Below, one piece after another: positions 47,588-59,639 of a stretch of DNA of 64,000 bases. The position numbers were made by a program, and so were the translations under genes. The notes beneath the pieces are model-generated. The model was not told the origin of the DNA. It saw only the letters and a program-made list of their open reading frames with translations, and ran no database searches. The stretch comes from Ligustrum vulgare. Lineage: Eukaryota > Streptophyta > Magnoliopsida > Lamiales > Oleaceae. The stretch's first letter is position 1; the number at the start of each line of letters is the position of its first letter. The stretch covers positions 54,210,234 through 54,274,233 of the forward strand of contig OY743174.1 of assembly GCA_963555705.1 (NCBI GenBank), in the 5' to 3' direction.

Positions 47588-48789
47588 CAGCGTGGTAATG
47601 CTCGAGCAAAGCGCGAAGCGTTAGAGGCCAAGCTTCAAGCCTAAGCGCCTAAACGTTAGTGTAATCGAATTTTTTTAGAACACTGCCTAAATATAAGGTT
47701 CTCATAAGTCATAATTGATTAAATTAATTAAAAAAAAATGTTTTCACTCTCCTGTATTTTTCTAAAAATGAGAAATGTACCTTATTTGGTATTGATAAAA
47801 ATCAGATTTTTAATAGATTTTAATAAAAGTTGATGAGATGTATAGTTGAAAAGTTATGGATCCCATAAATGGTGTGGTTAAGATTAAATGTTGACTTTAA
47901 CTTGAATTAAAAATCTAAGCTTTTAGTGCTATCAAACAGACAAATAGTATTAATATTATGTATTTTTCAATTACCACTCATTACAACCAGAAAGTTGCAT
48001 AAATTTCCCTAAAAACTATTACAACTCGATCGTTCAGAAATTGATTAACCAAAAAAGAAAAAGAAAATTTGATATGTTCGGGTCATGACAAATACATCTG
48101 GGTCAATCGAGCTGTCCAATAGGCGTGAACTATCGGTCCAACTTCAAGGCGTTGGGTCTCATATAAATATCTCACTTTAGCCCATTTAGATTTCTAACCA
48201 GTAACCAGTATGTATAATGTTTTGTTTCTTTTGATACTGACTCGTGATCATAATTTTATTTTTCTCTAGTCAAAAACTCTATTTCAAGAAAAAATATTTA
48301 GTACATATTTTCTCTCTCTCTTTTAAAGGTGAGATGAAAGGATGTCACTCCTTTTCAAAGGTCGGTTCAAACTTTGTTACGTAAGTGCGTAGGTTATTTT
48401 TTGAAAGTTTTCAAAAAAAATTTATTTTTGGGAGAATGTGTAGTTGAAAAGTGACTCAAAAGTGTGAAAATTATGGATCTCATAAAAATATGTAGTTAAA
48501 AATGAATTTGAGAAAAATTACTCGAGACCAAACGGGCTCTAAGAATCCTAAGTTCTCACGTTACTTTGATTCTCGAATTGAACGATTCAGATTCACAACT
48601 GGTCAAATTAAGTTTATACGGGGGTGAAGGTCGGTCTAGACCGATCAAACCATTTTACGCTTTTCATTATAGACAAAAATATGTTACCGCTCCTTAAAAT
48701 TTGAATGCAAATAGAACTTTGGTGGATTCCGTACTTTTGCTACTAGTTCCTGATTTCTATTTCAAATAAAGTTAGTTATGTTTGATAGC
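47588..48789. other. Intergenic with dispersed repeats
   Basis: 47785-47945 is another copy of the 6813 repeat family (tatttggtattgata...ctatcaaacagac). 48395-48540 is a related piece ending gagaccaaacgggctct. No gene seen. Confidence 0.5.
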
Positions 48790-50461
48790 TGTTGACCACA
48801 AAATCTGGTAGGACCTTGGATCAACACGTCTCAGCTTCTCCTTCTTGAATACGTGGATCTCCTGCGCACTAGGACAAACAATCAGCTTGCAAAGGGGGCC
48901 TAGGTGGCTCACATTTGCACTCTGATGCCTAAGTCAGAGCTCATTTCAAGCAAATATAAATTGGGTGCGGAAAATATGAATGTGTAAAAGAAAGAAAAGG
49001 GAATGAAAGAAAATATTGAGCTAGAGTATTGAATTACCAACATTTTCCTTGGAGGCAAGTGTGCTCTATTTATAGAATGAGTAATTCTCTTAGACTGTGA
49101 CACATGTTTGCTTTACACATGGTAAGATCCTAACCATTCATGAGGTAAATCATTTCTTTGGCTATAATCATTACTACATGTCATAGGATTAAAGCAACCA
49201 TCAAATCCATTTAAAGATGTTGTCACATCAAACTATCTTGTCACATTTCCAGGGTACTCACTTCGGCTTAGGAGTACCTCGGCATAAGGGTACCTCGACA
49301 TAGGATCACCCCGGCATAAGGGTACCTCGGCATAGCATCACCCCGACATAGGGGTACCTCGGCATAGGATCACCCTGGCATAGGGGTACCTTGGCATAGC
49401 ATCACCTCGGCATAAGGGTACCTCGACATGTAAGAGTCTAGCAAGTTTGGTATCCACAATTTGGCTTGTAGGTCATGATTAGGTGAATGGATGTTTTGTA
49501 GATCCCCTAATGGGCCCATATGGATGACGTGTCATGTAAAATTAGACATGGTCGTAACACTAGTCCATCAAGTTTGGTTAGTTCATTTATGTGCGAACCG
49601 GATTTGAAAATATAAGGGATCGAAGATGATGGAATGTGTATATACTCTAAGAAATAACCAAAATAGGAAATATATGAAAAATCATTCTTGCAAGACACCA
49701 CCATAATGGAAAAAACACTTGGGTCTTTATTTGAATACTTGACAACCCTTTCACGTAAACTTGTCTTAGTTATATTAAAAGAGTATTGGACTACATTATT
49801 CAAATTTTTGAAAGTGTATCTCTTCTCCCAATAAAAAAGAATACTAGAGAATGCTTCGAACTTACGAAGACATATAGGCTCATAGCAATATCCCGAGCAT
49901 GCCTCAAATAGGAGGGGAATTACAATGTTTCATTCGATAATGTTGAAGATCTTACACCTAGATGTGCGAGGGCTAATAGCATGTCCGGATAGCAGAGAGA
50001 ATATGCTCAATTCAAGCAACTGGAGGGCTTACAAGCCTTCCTCATTTTGAGATGTGCATCTTTGGATAATATGAAACAACGTATATATAAGTTATGTCTC
50101 GTGTCGACATGTATGTATATGCTCTAGGCTATAATAATTACTACATGTCATAGGGTTAAAGCAACCATCAAATTCCTTTAAAGATGTTGTCACATCAAAC
50201 TATCTTGTCACCTTTCCAGGGTACTCACTTCGGTTTAGGAGTACCTCGGTATAAGGGTACCTCGACATAGCATCACTCGGGCATAGAGGTACTTCGGCAT
50301 AGGATCACCCCGGCATAGGGGTACCTTGGTATGTAAGAGTCCAGCAAATTTGGTATCCACAGTTTGGCATGTGGGTCATGATTAGGTGAATTTATGTTTT
50401 GTGGATCCCCAATGGCCCCATATGGATGACGTGTCATGTAAAATTAGACATGGTCGTAACA
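48790..50461. mobile_element. Relic LTR retrotransposon: LTR, 570-bp interior, partial LTR
   Basis: 48790-49559 is an LTR (TGTTGACCAC...GTCGTAACA); its first 300 bases are clearly related to the Tat LTRs at 19969 and 31238. 49560-50129 is unrelated interior. 50130-50461 repeats only the 3' part of the LTR. Flanking 5-mers ATAGC (48785-48789) and ATAAC (50462-50466) match at four of five. No coding domain remains; the 98-codon ORF at 49507-49803 is unsupported. Confidence 0.7.
49281..49430. repeat. 32-bp minisatellite with GGTACC in the relic LTR
   Basis: Four full units and a partial one of ggcataagggtacctcgg followed by cataggatcacccc, period 32 bp. Fewer units are present in the second LTR piece (about 50240-50335), so copy number has changed since the LTRs separated. 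Confidence 0.85.
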
Positions 50462-50466
50462 ATAAC

Positions 50467-52274
50467 AATTCTTTTCCATAGAAAAGAATTTCAAGATTTT
50501 CCTACTTTCATGGAAAATAAAAACCTCCAACCCACTAGATTCAATTTTCCACGAAAAATAGGAAAAAATATGCTTTAAAGTGTCGTACTATGAAATTCAA
50601 TTCTAGGAAAAATGTAGTGTATCAAAAAACTAGGGTGAAAAATGTTTTCTTGGATGTGACATTTTTCATGAAAATTTGTGTTATCAAACACAACCTAAAT
50701 ATTTAGAAGCTGCTTGATGGAGTTTTTGAAAAGTAAAAAATTGTTTGATTAAGAATCTGCTTCTAAACATGATTGAATAACTTTTTTTAAAAAGTATTTT
50801 ATTTGGCTAAATTTTTAGTTTTTCAAGAAATAGGAGCAAAAACATAAATCAGCCAAACATGTTCTCACTATCCATACACTTGGATCTTGCCGCCCAAACT
50901 AATTAATTAATTATATTCAATATAAAGATTCCTTAATCTTGCACAAAGTCCACTAGCATTGGATATTGGCCACCCTCGCTTTATTATCGCTTCGATCCCA
51001 TTACCTATCACAAAAAATTTAATTAGCAATAAACTATTGAATGATTTAGAACAAATTCCACAGCCAATTATACTAAGATAATATGTTGACTATTGATAAC
51101 CATTGCCAGATATCAAGAGGCAGGAATCTTCATTTCAGTTGACGTAGACATCAACAATAATTCCGAAAAAAATAAAAAGAAAAAAAGTGAATCGGTTTCC
51201 AATTTTTCTTCTCATACTTAAAAAATTATTATTGTCATTTTCAATACATTGCATAAGAACGCGAATACGCGATCAACGTATTTTTAAAGCATGCATTAAT
51301 GCAAGTCATTGTCAAACTATTATTAATGAAATGCTATTACTCTAAAATATATAATCAAATTGCGTTGGAAATTAACAAGAACAATGTCCCCCTAGTTAGG
51401 ATTTGTGAAAAAAATAGTAATTAATTATAAATGCCTGCAATTCAAATATATATATAAAAAGTCTCGTTAAAGATAGAGGGGGCGGGGGGAAGGTGGTTAC
51501 TGGTTACTATCCAAATACATCATTACTTTAATCTGAGTCAGGTTTTTAATAATAATAATAATAATAATGTACATTAATTATTTTTCATTATCAAGTCAAT
51601 TTGTGCGTCTCATGGAATCAAGGTGTAACATTGATAATTATATGTGAAACAACAAATGTGACGGTAAATTTGTTTATAATCGTATTGTAGGATAATTTGA
51701 TAATTAACTTGGACTTTTTGCAAGATAATAAAGGTGTCGATTTCAGAATTATGGAGTTAGATAAAAATGATTTTCTAAGTTACTATCACACCCTTCAAAT
51801 AATGTACATTATTTGACTAGTTATGATATCTTTTAAATGGAATCAATCATTAATTTAAAGACTCAAGTGCTTCATAAATTGAAGATTGATGGTGTGTGGT
51901 GAAATTGATATTGATTGTTGATAAAAAAAAAAAAAAAAAAAAAAATGTTGCGCCATAAACTTTCATCAAATTTGTTTCAATATGAAATGATGAAAGTCTT
52001 AGAGTTTGTTATTAATTCTGAGTAGTTATACTTATATTTTGAAATATGTTAATTATTTCTTTGAAAATTAAGATTGTCAAAGTTTACTCATGAATATTTA
52101 CTCTTTTTCTTAAAAAAAAAAAAAAAAGGAAAAAAAAGGAGAGAGACGATTGGGATTTGGCTTGATTTCAACAAGGTAGAGATTGTTGAAATGATTGTTT
52201 CAAAAAAATTATAAATTCAATTGCGTGTCTTTTTCCTTTTCTTAGGAGAGAAGGAAAAAACAATATACAATCCC
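50467..52274. other. Intergenic, no gene seen
   Basis: 50467-50700 looks like a small dispersed repeat (ttttccatagaaaagaa ... tgtgttatcaaacacaac). Short (AAT)n run near 51549-51570 and poly(A) runs near 51926 and 52114. Confidence 0.45.
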
Positions 52275-52832
52275 GAGTTAATAGTCTCAATGATGATTGA
52301 ACGTATGTTCATGTTTTCGATCGATCAATGAACTTTAAAGTATCGAGTTTTGATCACGGAACTTGTGTAAATGTCTTTTAATAGTCACCGAAGTTTAAAA
52401 TGTCGAGTTTTGATCGTTAAACTATGAGTTAATTATCTCAATAAAATTACTAAACTTATGTATATGTCATCAACTGATCACTGAAATCTAAAATGTCGAA
52501 TTTTGATCACTAAACTTATCAAAATGATGGTCGGTGAACGTTATTCCTTAGTTTAACTTTCGTAATAGAATTGAAAATGTGGTAGACGGAATGTGCCCGT
52601 GGTGCCCGTCACCTTCAACTACCAATTACCACACGCTAAATTGTTAAGTAAGAAATTTTTAAAAAGGTCTTGAATTGGTCATTAATTTTTTAAAAACATT
52701 TTTTATTATTGATTCATTGTATACAACTAATAGAGTTTTTATAAAATTTCAAAATTAAAACTCGATACTTTAAAGTTTAATAATCGATAAAAGACATGGA
52801 TAGAAGTTCAGTGAATATTGAGACAATTAACT
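52275..52832. mobile_element. Foldback/TIR element (about 560 bp)
   Basis: Left end GAGTTAATAGTCTCAATG and right end, reversed, GAGTTAATTGTCTCAATA. The arms share aactttaaagtatcgagttt. On the left the module agtatcgagttttgatcac recurs about three times at 60-110 bp. No coding sequence. Confidence 0.65.
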
Positions 52833-53400
52833 CATACAATCCCTGTACGTATAGCATAATTGGGGAGAAAACAAGGCTTCAAAATTTGTATTTTAGAGGA
52901 AATAAAAAAATAAAATAAAATACGAGTAATAAATTAATGAAATAGTGGCCCCGCAGGTGTTTCACGCCGTTAAACCATGGGTCACCCAATCGCAACAATT
53001 GTTTACACGAGTTTCCAACATCGATCCACGAGAAAACTATTTTGTCCCATTGTACTTGTTTTTCTTTTTGCAATTCACGACTAAACATATATTCTATACT
53101 TTTAACTTTTATAAATTAATTTATAAATAATACAATTTTTAAAATCACTTTTTAACAATACGTATTTTTTATCTCTACTTTTTAATAATATATTTTACCT
53201 TAAAAAATAAATAAACTAATTTATAAAATAAAAATTACATACAATCCTACATTTTAATTTAAGTTCTAATTTTAAAATTAAGTGGAGATAAAAATAAATA
53301 AATTTAGAAATCGGATATTAATCCAAGTTAAATAAAATCAAATCTCATTTTATATCAAACCCTAATTTCATTTTATATTTCATTTCACACTCAAATCTCC
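52833..53400. other. Intergenic with a dispersed repeat at 53090-53225
   Basis: 53090-53225 has aaaatcactttttaacaa and related words of the TGGTTAAAAAGT repeat family. No gene supported; the ORFs at 52879-53130 overlap on both strands. Confidence 0.45.
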
Positions 53401-53960
53401 CTCCCTCCCCCCAAGCCGACACCCAAACCTCGCGATAGCAGTAGCAGCACAGCTATGTTATTGTTGCACTACTACTATCGACGAACCATCCTCTATCCCC
53501 TCTCTTTCACACCACCCACCCAAAGATCCGCTGCCAATCGCGACGAAATTGTTGAACTCTGCTGTGCGAGGATCGAAGCAGCCTGAAACACCTGGGTGCA
53601 CAACAAATCAAATTGTCGATGAAGCATGGTGTTGTATGATCTCTCAATCTTTGAGCAATCAACGATTCACAACAAAATGAAACCGTCGATCTCTGTGCAA
53701 CATGACCAACGACGGTGACCTTTCTTTCCAGCCAGACTACACCAGCGATGACGACCTTTCTCTTCCCCACCCAAACTAGCAGCAACACCACCTGCGGGAC
53801 GTCGCATGTAATGGTGGTGGAGCGATCTGTGCTACACCCACGATTCCATTTTTTTGTTATGTGGTTGCTTTTTGTGCTGGCAAAGAGGAGGTGGTGGTGG
53901 TGAGTCGGGGTGGTGATTGCAATCTATGACAGAGAGGTAGTATGGTGTGGTGTGGTGTAG
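53401..53960. other. GC-richer island, no recognisable gene
   Basis: Cytosine-rich with ccacccaccc and gtggtggtg runs, ORFs on both strands (53507-53791 minus, 53715-53903 plus), no domain. Could be a leader or captured fragment; undecided. Confidence 0.35.
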
Positions 53961-54099
53961 TGTGGTGGTGCCCCCCACAAAATTTGGGGTCGAGGCTGGC
54001 CAACCTTGCCGCCTCGTTTAAATTTTTTAATTTTTAGAGCATTCTTTTAATTTTTCGATTTTTTTTTTCCTTTTTCCCCTATTTATTTATTTAATTAAT

Positions 54100-54275
54100 T
54101 ATTTGAGACAGGTTTAGGTTGGGTAGGCAAAACCCCACCCCCACCCTGTGACCCCCTTAGGTAACTCAAACCTGCCCCCACCAACTCGCGAGGCAAGTTT
54201 TTGCACCCCATTCAAATAGGGTACCAATTGGGTTTCAGTTGAATTGAATTTTTTTGTCATCTCTAGGGTGTGTGG
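54100..54275. repeat. GC-rich dispersed repeat fragment
   Basis: ggttgggtaggcaaaacccc through ttttttgtcatctctaggg; reversed, it starts ccctagagatgacaaaa. It resembles the common plant repeat also suspected at 12640-12830. Confidence 0.4.
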
Positions 54276-54289
54276 GGTGCTGGGTGGGT

Positions 54290-55330
54290 TGGGGTTAAGT
54301 AACTTGAATAGTCATTGTGACCAATTATTAGATAATTGTGGCAAAAATATCTACTAAATGTGACTTTATGTAACTTGTGACAAACACGAAAAGTGATCAA
54401 TTATTAGGTAATTATGTCAAAAAATATTGACTCATCATGACCAAGAAAACGAGTAAGTTCTGATCATAAATAAGTAATGCATGATCCATTATTCTATAAT
54501 TGACCAATTATTAGGTAATTGTAACCAAAATATTGATTAATTGTGATTTTGTGCGACTTGTGACGAGTATGAAATGTGACAAATTATTAGGTAAATGTAA
54601 CAAAAATATTGACTATTTGTGACTGAGACTTGAGAAAAGTGCGGGATGTGACCAAGAAAACGAGTAAGTTGTGACAAGTAAATAAATAATTTGGGACCAA
54701 TTATGGATGATTATGACCAATTGTTAGGTAAGTGTAACAAAAATGACTGATCGTTATCTAGAAACATGTAAATTGTAACCAATAAATAAATAATATGTGA
54801 ACAATTTTGGATAATTGTGTACAATTATATTAGAGATTTGACCATTGTGACTTTGTCTGACCATTGTACGAGGACTTGATGTGAACTACATTTGTATCAA
54901 ATATGATATGTGTGATCGAGCTGTGACTTTATGTAAGTGAAATTATGACATTATGTGATCAAACTGTGACTTTATGTGACTGAACTGCAACCTCGTTTGA
55001 CCAAACTGTAACATTGTGTGATCGAAGACTTTATGTAACCGAACTGTAACCTCGTGTGATCGAATTGTGACTTTATATGATTGAACTGTGATTTTGCAGG
55101 TGGTATTATGTGAGGTGAATTGCAATTAATTTGTAATTGAGATTGAATTATAACTTTGTGATACCAACTATGACCTTGAGAAAGGGTGGGGTTGGGGTAA
55201 AACTTGCGATTAAATTTGTAATTGAAAACGGTGACTTTGTAGGGTAAGTGGGTGGGGTGGGGTGAAATTTGCGAATAAATTGTAATTGTGATCGAACTAT
55301 GACTTTTCGAATAAACTGTAAATGTTTTTC
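54290..55330. repeat. Degenerate tandem-repeat tract with a 21-bp minisatellite core
   Basis: 54300-54860 is built from diverged gtgaccaattattaggtaa and caaaaatattgac modules. 54912-55097 is a clear 21-bp period, about nine units (gtgatcgaactgtgactttat type), with one 17-bp unit at 55018. The minus-strand ORFs here (54943-55125, 54972-55373) are repeat artefacts. Confidence 0.75.
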
Positions 55331-55334
55331 TTCT

Positions 55335-57276
55335 ATTTTTGAAGTAAAATATGTAATTAAAAAGTAGATTCAAAAAATATGTGTTTAAAAAGTGGTTTAA
55401 AAAATGTGTCGTTTATAAATTGGTTTATAAGTGATATAATTGAGTTACAGAATGGAGGCTTATTTATAAATAACACGTTTTCCCAAATCAGTTTTTTATC
55501 ATACATATTTTTTTTAAAATCACTTTCAAACAACATTTTTATCTTGAAAATATTACACTTTTTATTTATAAATAATTTTTTTCACCAAACTTTAATTGGG
55601 ACGGAGACAGGATTTTGAGTGAGTGGGGGCCAAAATTTTCAAATTGTGAGGGGTTTTTTTGAACCAAAATTATTGAAACGACGATTTTGAATACTAAATC
55701 GAATATAGGGACAGTCATAAATAATGATACATCAAAAATGAATTCTTCAAATTTAACATCATAATTCATAAATAACGATTTTATACACTTCTGTTTCCCA
55801 CATCAAATTTAAAGATCAAGAAAAAACATTCAATTGAGAAATCAACACCGCAAATCAAATTAGAAATCAAATCCAAAACGATCCACTACTATTCCAAGAA
55901 GGGGATAGCTCAATGTAAATTATCCATTAAGCCAAGTTATATGATACACACAGAAAAAAAAATATATGAAAAGATTACTAAACTTGCAAAATAGTTCAAC
56001 TTAAATTTTAACCTTTTTCATTCTATGTTACATGTGGCCTCATGACTTCACAAAGACAAACAAATGAAAATTAACATAGTTAATCTGTAACTATGAAATC
56101 TAACTCATGTATTCTTTTTATGGTAATTATGAGAAACAACTATTTGTCAAAATTTTAGGTGAAATACTGAAAAAGAAACATCCTCCATCCGAATTGAAGA
56201 GGCGAAAATCAACGATATCAAATAATTACAAGTAAAAAATTGAAAGAAGAAGATACAGAGTCACTGATTCTCTCTTTAACACTAATTCTCTACTCTCAAG
56301 TTAATCAGAAAAAAAAATTCAATGAGGGCGTGGACGCCTACTGCTCTTGAATTGGCTCAGTGCCTGCTTTAGATCAAGTTGACATTTTCGTTTGCTAAAC
56401 ATTTTTATAAACAAGTTTATAAATAATATATTTATCAATTCACTTTTTAATCACACACATTTCTTTAAATTACTTTTTAATCATATATTTTATTTCAGAA
56501 ACATCACATCTTGTCTTGTTTATATATATATATAAAGCAACTAAAATTGATAGTTCTACTTTTTACTACCAAAACAAAAATTATTTAAGGATAAGCGAAC
56601 AGCAGCCTCGAATTTTCGTATGCCTTTTCTGTCCTCGATTTTGTCCGGGTATCTTTTTTCTTGTATTGACAATTTTACATGATTCGTCGACTTTTAAACC
56701 CAGAGTACCGACAATTTGAATTATTGGTTGAAGAAATTAAGGTTGCAGAATGATAGACTTTCAAATTAAGTGCAATGATTATCATAGTGAGATATATAGA
56801 TAGTCCATTTGGGTTTCATTTTATTTTCAAAGCAATGCATTATTGATAAGTGTGTATTATATAGCACTAGTAGATAGGGGTAGATTCGAGAATTTGTCCA
56901 GGCCGTTCAAAAATTTTGTTCAATTAGGACAGACATTGGTCAAATAATTGTATTTTTTCGAGTTACAGTAAAAAAAATCCAAAAATCTGACAATTTTTCC
57001 CGACGAATTCAGCACGGGTCAGCGTGGTGGCTCGCCATGTTATAGATCCATCCCTCCTTGTAGATCCGATAATAGATGTGATTATTGTTCGACTTTCAAA
57101 AGTAGAATTTTCAGAGAAGAAATGAAGTCAGAAAGGAGGCATGCGATAAATTTGAGTGCAAGTTGTTTATTAGTCAAAGTGATTCTTTCGAGTTGATTCA
57201 AGTGAGTGGTTGTTGAGATGTGTTTAATTTAATGAAAAGATAGCTAAATATTTAACTTGAGAATTGGGTTTAAGCT
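55335..57276. other. Intergenic with two dispersed repeats
   Basis: 55335-55590 and 56386-56518 contain the atgtggttaaaaagt type words (or the reverse) of the repeat family seen throughout the window. No gene supported in the remainder. Confidence 0.45.
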
Positions 57277-57333
57277 TTAAATTATCAATAATGCTCAGTG
57301 TACAATTCTTGTTAACAATGTATTTGACAATTC

Positions 57334-58445
57334 TCATGAAAATGTCCGAAATACCCTTAAATAAACATCAATTTGTCAAATGTCGTAATATAACCAGCAT
57401 TCCCCCAAAATCTCCAAATTCGGACAATAATGCTTGCTCCTCCTAGACCTGGCGAAGCTCCATCTTCTCTCTCAAAGCTCCATCATCTCCAGAAATAATT
57501 GAAACTCCTGGCGAAGCTCCATCTTCTCTGTCGAAGCTCCATCTTCTCCAAGAAACTTTGAAACTCCTCTGCATTATTGAAACTCCTCTGGAAGAACACT
57601 CTTCTCCCAGACTCGACGTAATCGAAGCTCCTCTGTAAGCATACTGGTTCGATGATAGTGCCATAGGTGGCGAAGGCAGGAGCGAGGGACGATCTGGTTG
57701 ATTTTCAGGTGAAGAAATCGGTAGCAAGAATTGCAACAAAGGTTAGGAACTCCTATGACCACTGTAATATGTTTGGTTTTAGTGATTTTGAAATTGGGTA
57801 TTGATAAAACTCGATGTTTTTTCTTGGCATTATAATCATTGCGAATAGTATGCAAAGATTTTCAGATGGATGATGTGCGATGGCAGTATATGTAAAAAGT
57901 AGGGGCACCTTACGATCTTGAATAGATAACCTGGTTTCGACTAATCTTTGCCTCCGTTGTCCCTAATTCTTGGAGTATCACCACGCATATTGATAGCATG
58001 GAATTAAAGAGAATGGAAGAGAAAGCAAAAACAGCTGCAACAATTAGAAGCTAACTGGAAGAGTTGGTTATCTTAGTTTCAACTCAGTCGGAGAAGTTGG
58101 TTTATTTTGTTATTCTTGTTAATTCAACAGCTGAGCTTCCTGTATATATAGAGCTCCATTTTACTATGAATAATACGATGGATGAAGCATAGATTCAATA
58201 AGAATACATCTTCAAAATTTTCAATTCTTTTCTGTCATTTTTTTCTTTTATTCTTGCTGTTAACACTAATGAAGGTGATTGATGGTAACACCGGCTTTCT
58301 AGAGGTATCGAACGTGATAATGCATGCTATTGTGTAATTTGTGTTACAGAGGCTCTGTTATCTATATGTTCATTTCCATAGGAGTGTTGGGTGAAGCAGA
58401 TTCTTCGACAATCTATAATTCCATTCATTATGGCTAGGGCAATGA
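57334..58445. other. MULE subterminal region
   Basis: 57451-57600 has a duplicated ggcgaagctccatcttctc block (offset 59 bp) that gives the Ser/Arg-rich minus-strand ORF 57443-57739. It may be the leader of the GRF gene. An intron could end at 58750, just before its ATG, but no donor was fixed. Confidence 0.4.
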
Positions 58446-58715
58446 TTTGCGAATTATGTTCATTTCTGCATTATATTTACATATATTTGTGGGATTCTGC
58501 TATACATGCTTACTAGATTAGATTTAAGTTATGAGCTTTTGAATTTTGGCATATTCAGATAATTGGAAATTAGCTTGTCGTTTGCGAATTATGTTCATTT
58601 CTGCGGTATCTTTACATATATTTGTGGGATTCTACTATACATGCTTACTAGATTAGATTTAAGTTATGAGCTTTTGAATTTTGGCATATTCAGATAATTG
58701 GAAATTAGCTTGTCG
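58446..58715. repeat. 135-bp direct tandem duplication inside the MULE
   Basis: Two units (58446-58580 and 58581-58715) with about three differences, starting tttgcgaattatgttc. Confidence 0.9.
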
Positions 58716-58760
58716 TTTGGGAAATTGATCATGCTTCATTAAAATTGGCAGGAACTCACA

Positions 58761-59149
58761 ATGAGAGGCAAGAACTATGGAATATGCCATAGCTGCAGGA
58801 AAATGGGGCACTAGTTGAATGATTGCCCGACGAAGAGGTTTTGTCCATGGTGCGGATAGGGCATTGTGCGATTGATCGAGGCTTAGAGGATGACGAAAAA
58901 TCGTGGGAGGTTATTCTATTCATGCAACCAGCCGAACTGTCTTTTTTTCGAATGGTTGGATTCGTCCTCGAAAATTGTGCGCGAAGAGAAAAAATGTATA
59001 GAAAAGGAGGCTGACGATCTCTCTCGGCTACTCAAAACGTGTGCACGAATTGCACACGAAGACGATGTGGACATAGACATCATAAAAATCCGAAAGAATA
59101 ATCCAAGTCCGAATGAGAAAGGGAAGGGGAAGCTACCGATGGAAGAATA
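58761..59149 (+). pseudogene. GRF-type zinc finger protein (MULE cargo or second gene), broken
   Basis: Read from ATG 58761: a CCHC knuckle start (CHSCRKMGH...LNDCP), then FCPWCG, and the GRF core GRLFYSCNQPNCLFFEWLD, then a Glu/Lys-rich tail ending at 59149. GRF fingers bind single-stranded nucleic acid in known proteins such as APE2 and TOP3A; here the role is unknown. Three in-frame TAG codons interrupt the N-terminal half (58812, 58857, 58884), after which the frame stays open for 86 codons. It is a second gene inside the MULE, on the strand opposite to the transposase. Confidence 0.75.
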
Positions 59150-59639
59150 GTTGTCTAGGAATTTCAATGAATTGTGTACTGTTGGAAAAATTGTTTAGTT
59201 TCTAGAACTGTTATATGTGGAAAGCATTTCAATGCTATGTTTTGTGCACTTTGTAGTATTATGCTATGTATCTCCGTATTTGGTAGCATGAATGGGTTCC
59301 TTGCCATATATTTTGGTTGATGTAAGTTTTATAATTTTTCAGCAAATTCCCATCCTTCCAAAAGCACTTATTTAACCTGTAGTTCTGTAAGGATTGTATG
59401 CGCATTAAAAGTTCCCTGGACAAATACGTTTGTCATAAATGATAATAATATCATAAATTTCATGATACAGAACATCTAGATAACAGCATAACTTAGGCAC
59501 ACTTACACAAATTTCATGTTACAACAAAAGTGAAGTATATGCCTAGGAACCTATGACATGTAGGAAACAGGAAACTTATATAAAATACAGGACAAATAGG
59601 AAATTTGATAATCATCCACGGTCTTCTTCTTGGGGGCGT
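59150..59639. other. MULE interior between the two genes
   Basis: Convergent 3' ends of the GRF gene and the transposase. No coding sequence; the shared terminator region would lie here. Confidence 0.45.

Noticed and set aside
49281..49430. CRISPR-like array of 32-bp units
   Set aside because: Units are adjacent without unique spacers, and the host is a plant; it is a minisatellite in an LTR.
49507..49803. 98-codon minus-strand ORF in the relic LTR element
   Set aside because: No retroelement motif, and it runs across the LTR/interior boundary.
53507..53903. Overlapping ORFs in the GC-rich island
   Set aside because: Open on both strands because of GC-rich composition; no recognised motif, and no splice structure could be fixed.
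54943..55373. ORFs rich in repeated HKV/SHIKSQFDH-type words
   Set aside because: They are readings of the 21-bp minisatellite, whose length keeps the frame open.
57443..57739. Ser/Arg-rich ORF in the MULE subterminal region
   Set aside because: Arises from a duplicated gaagctccatcttctc block; no domain.
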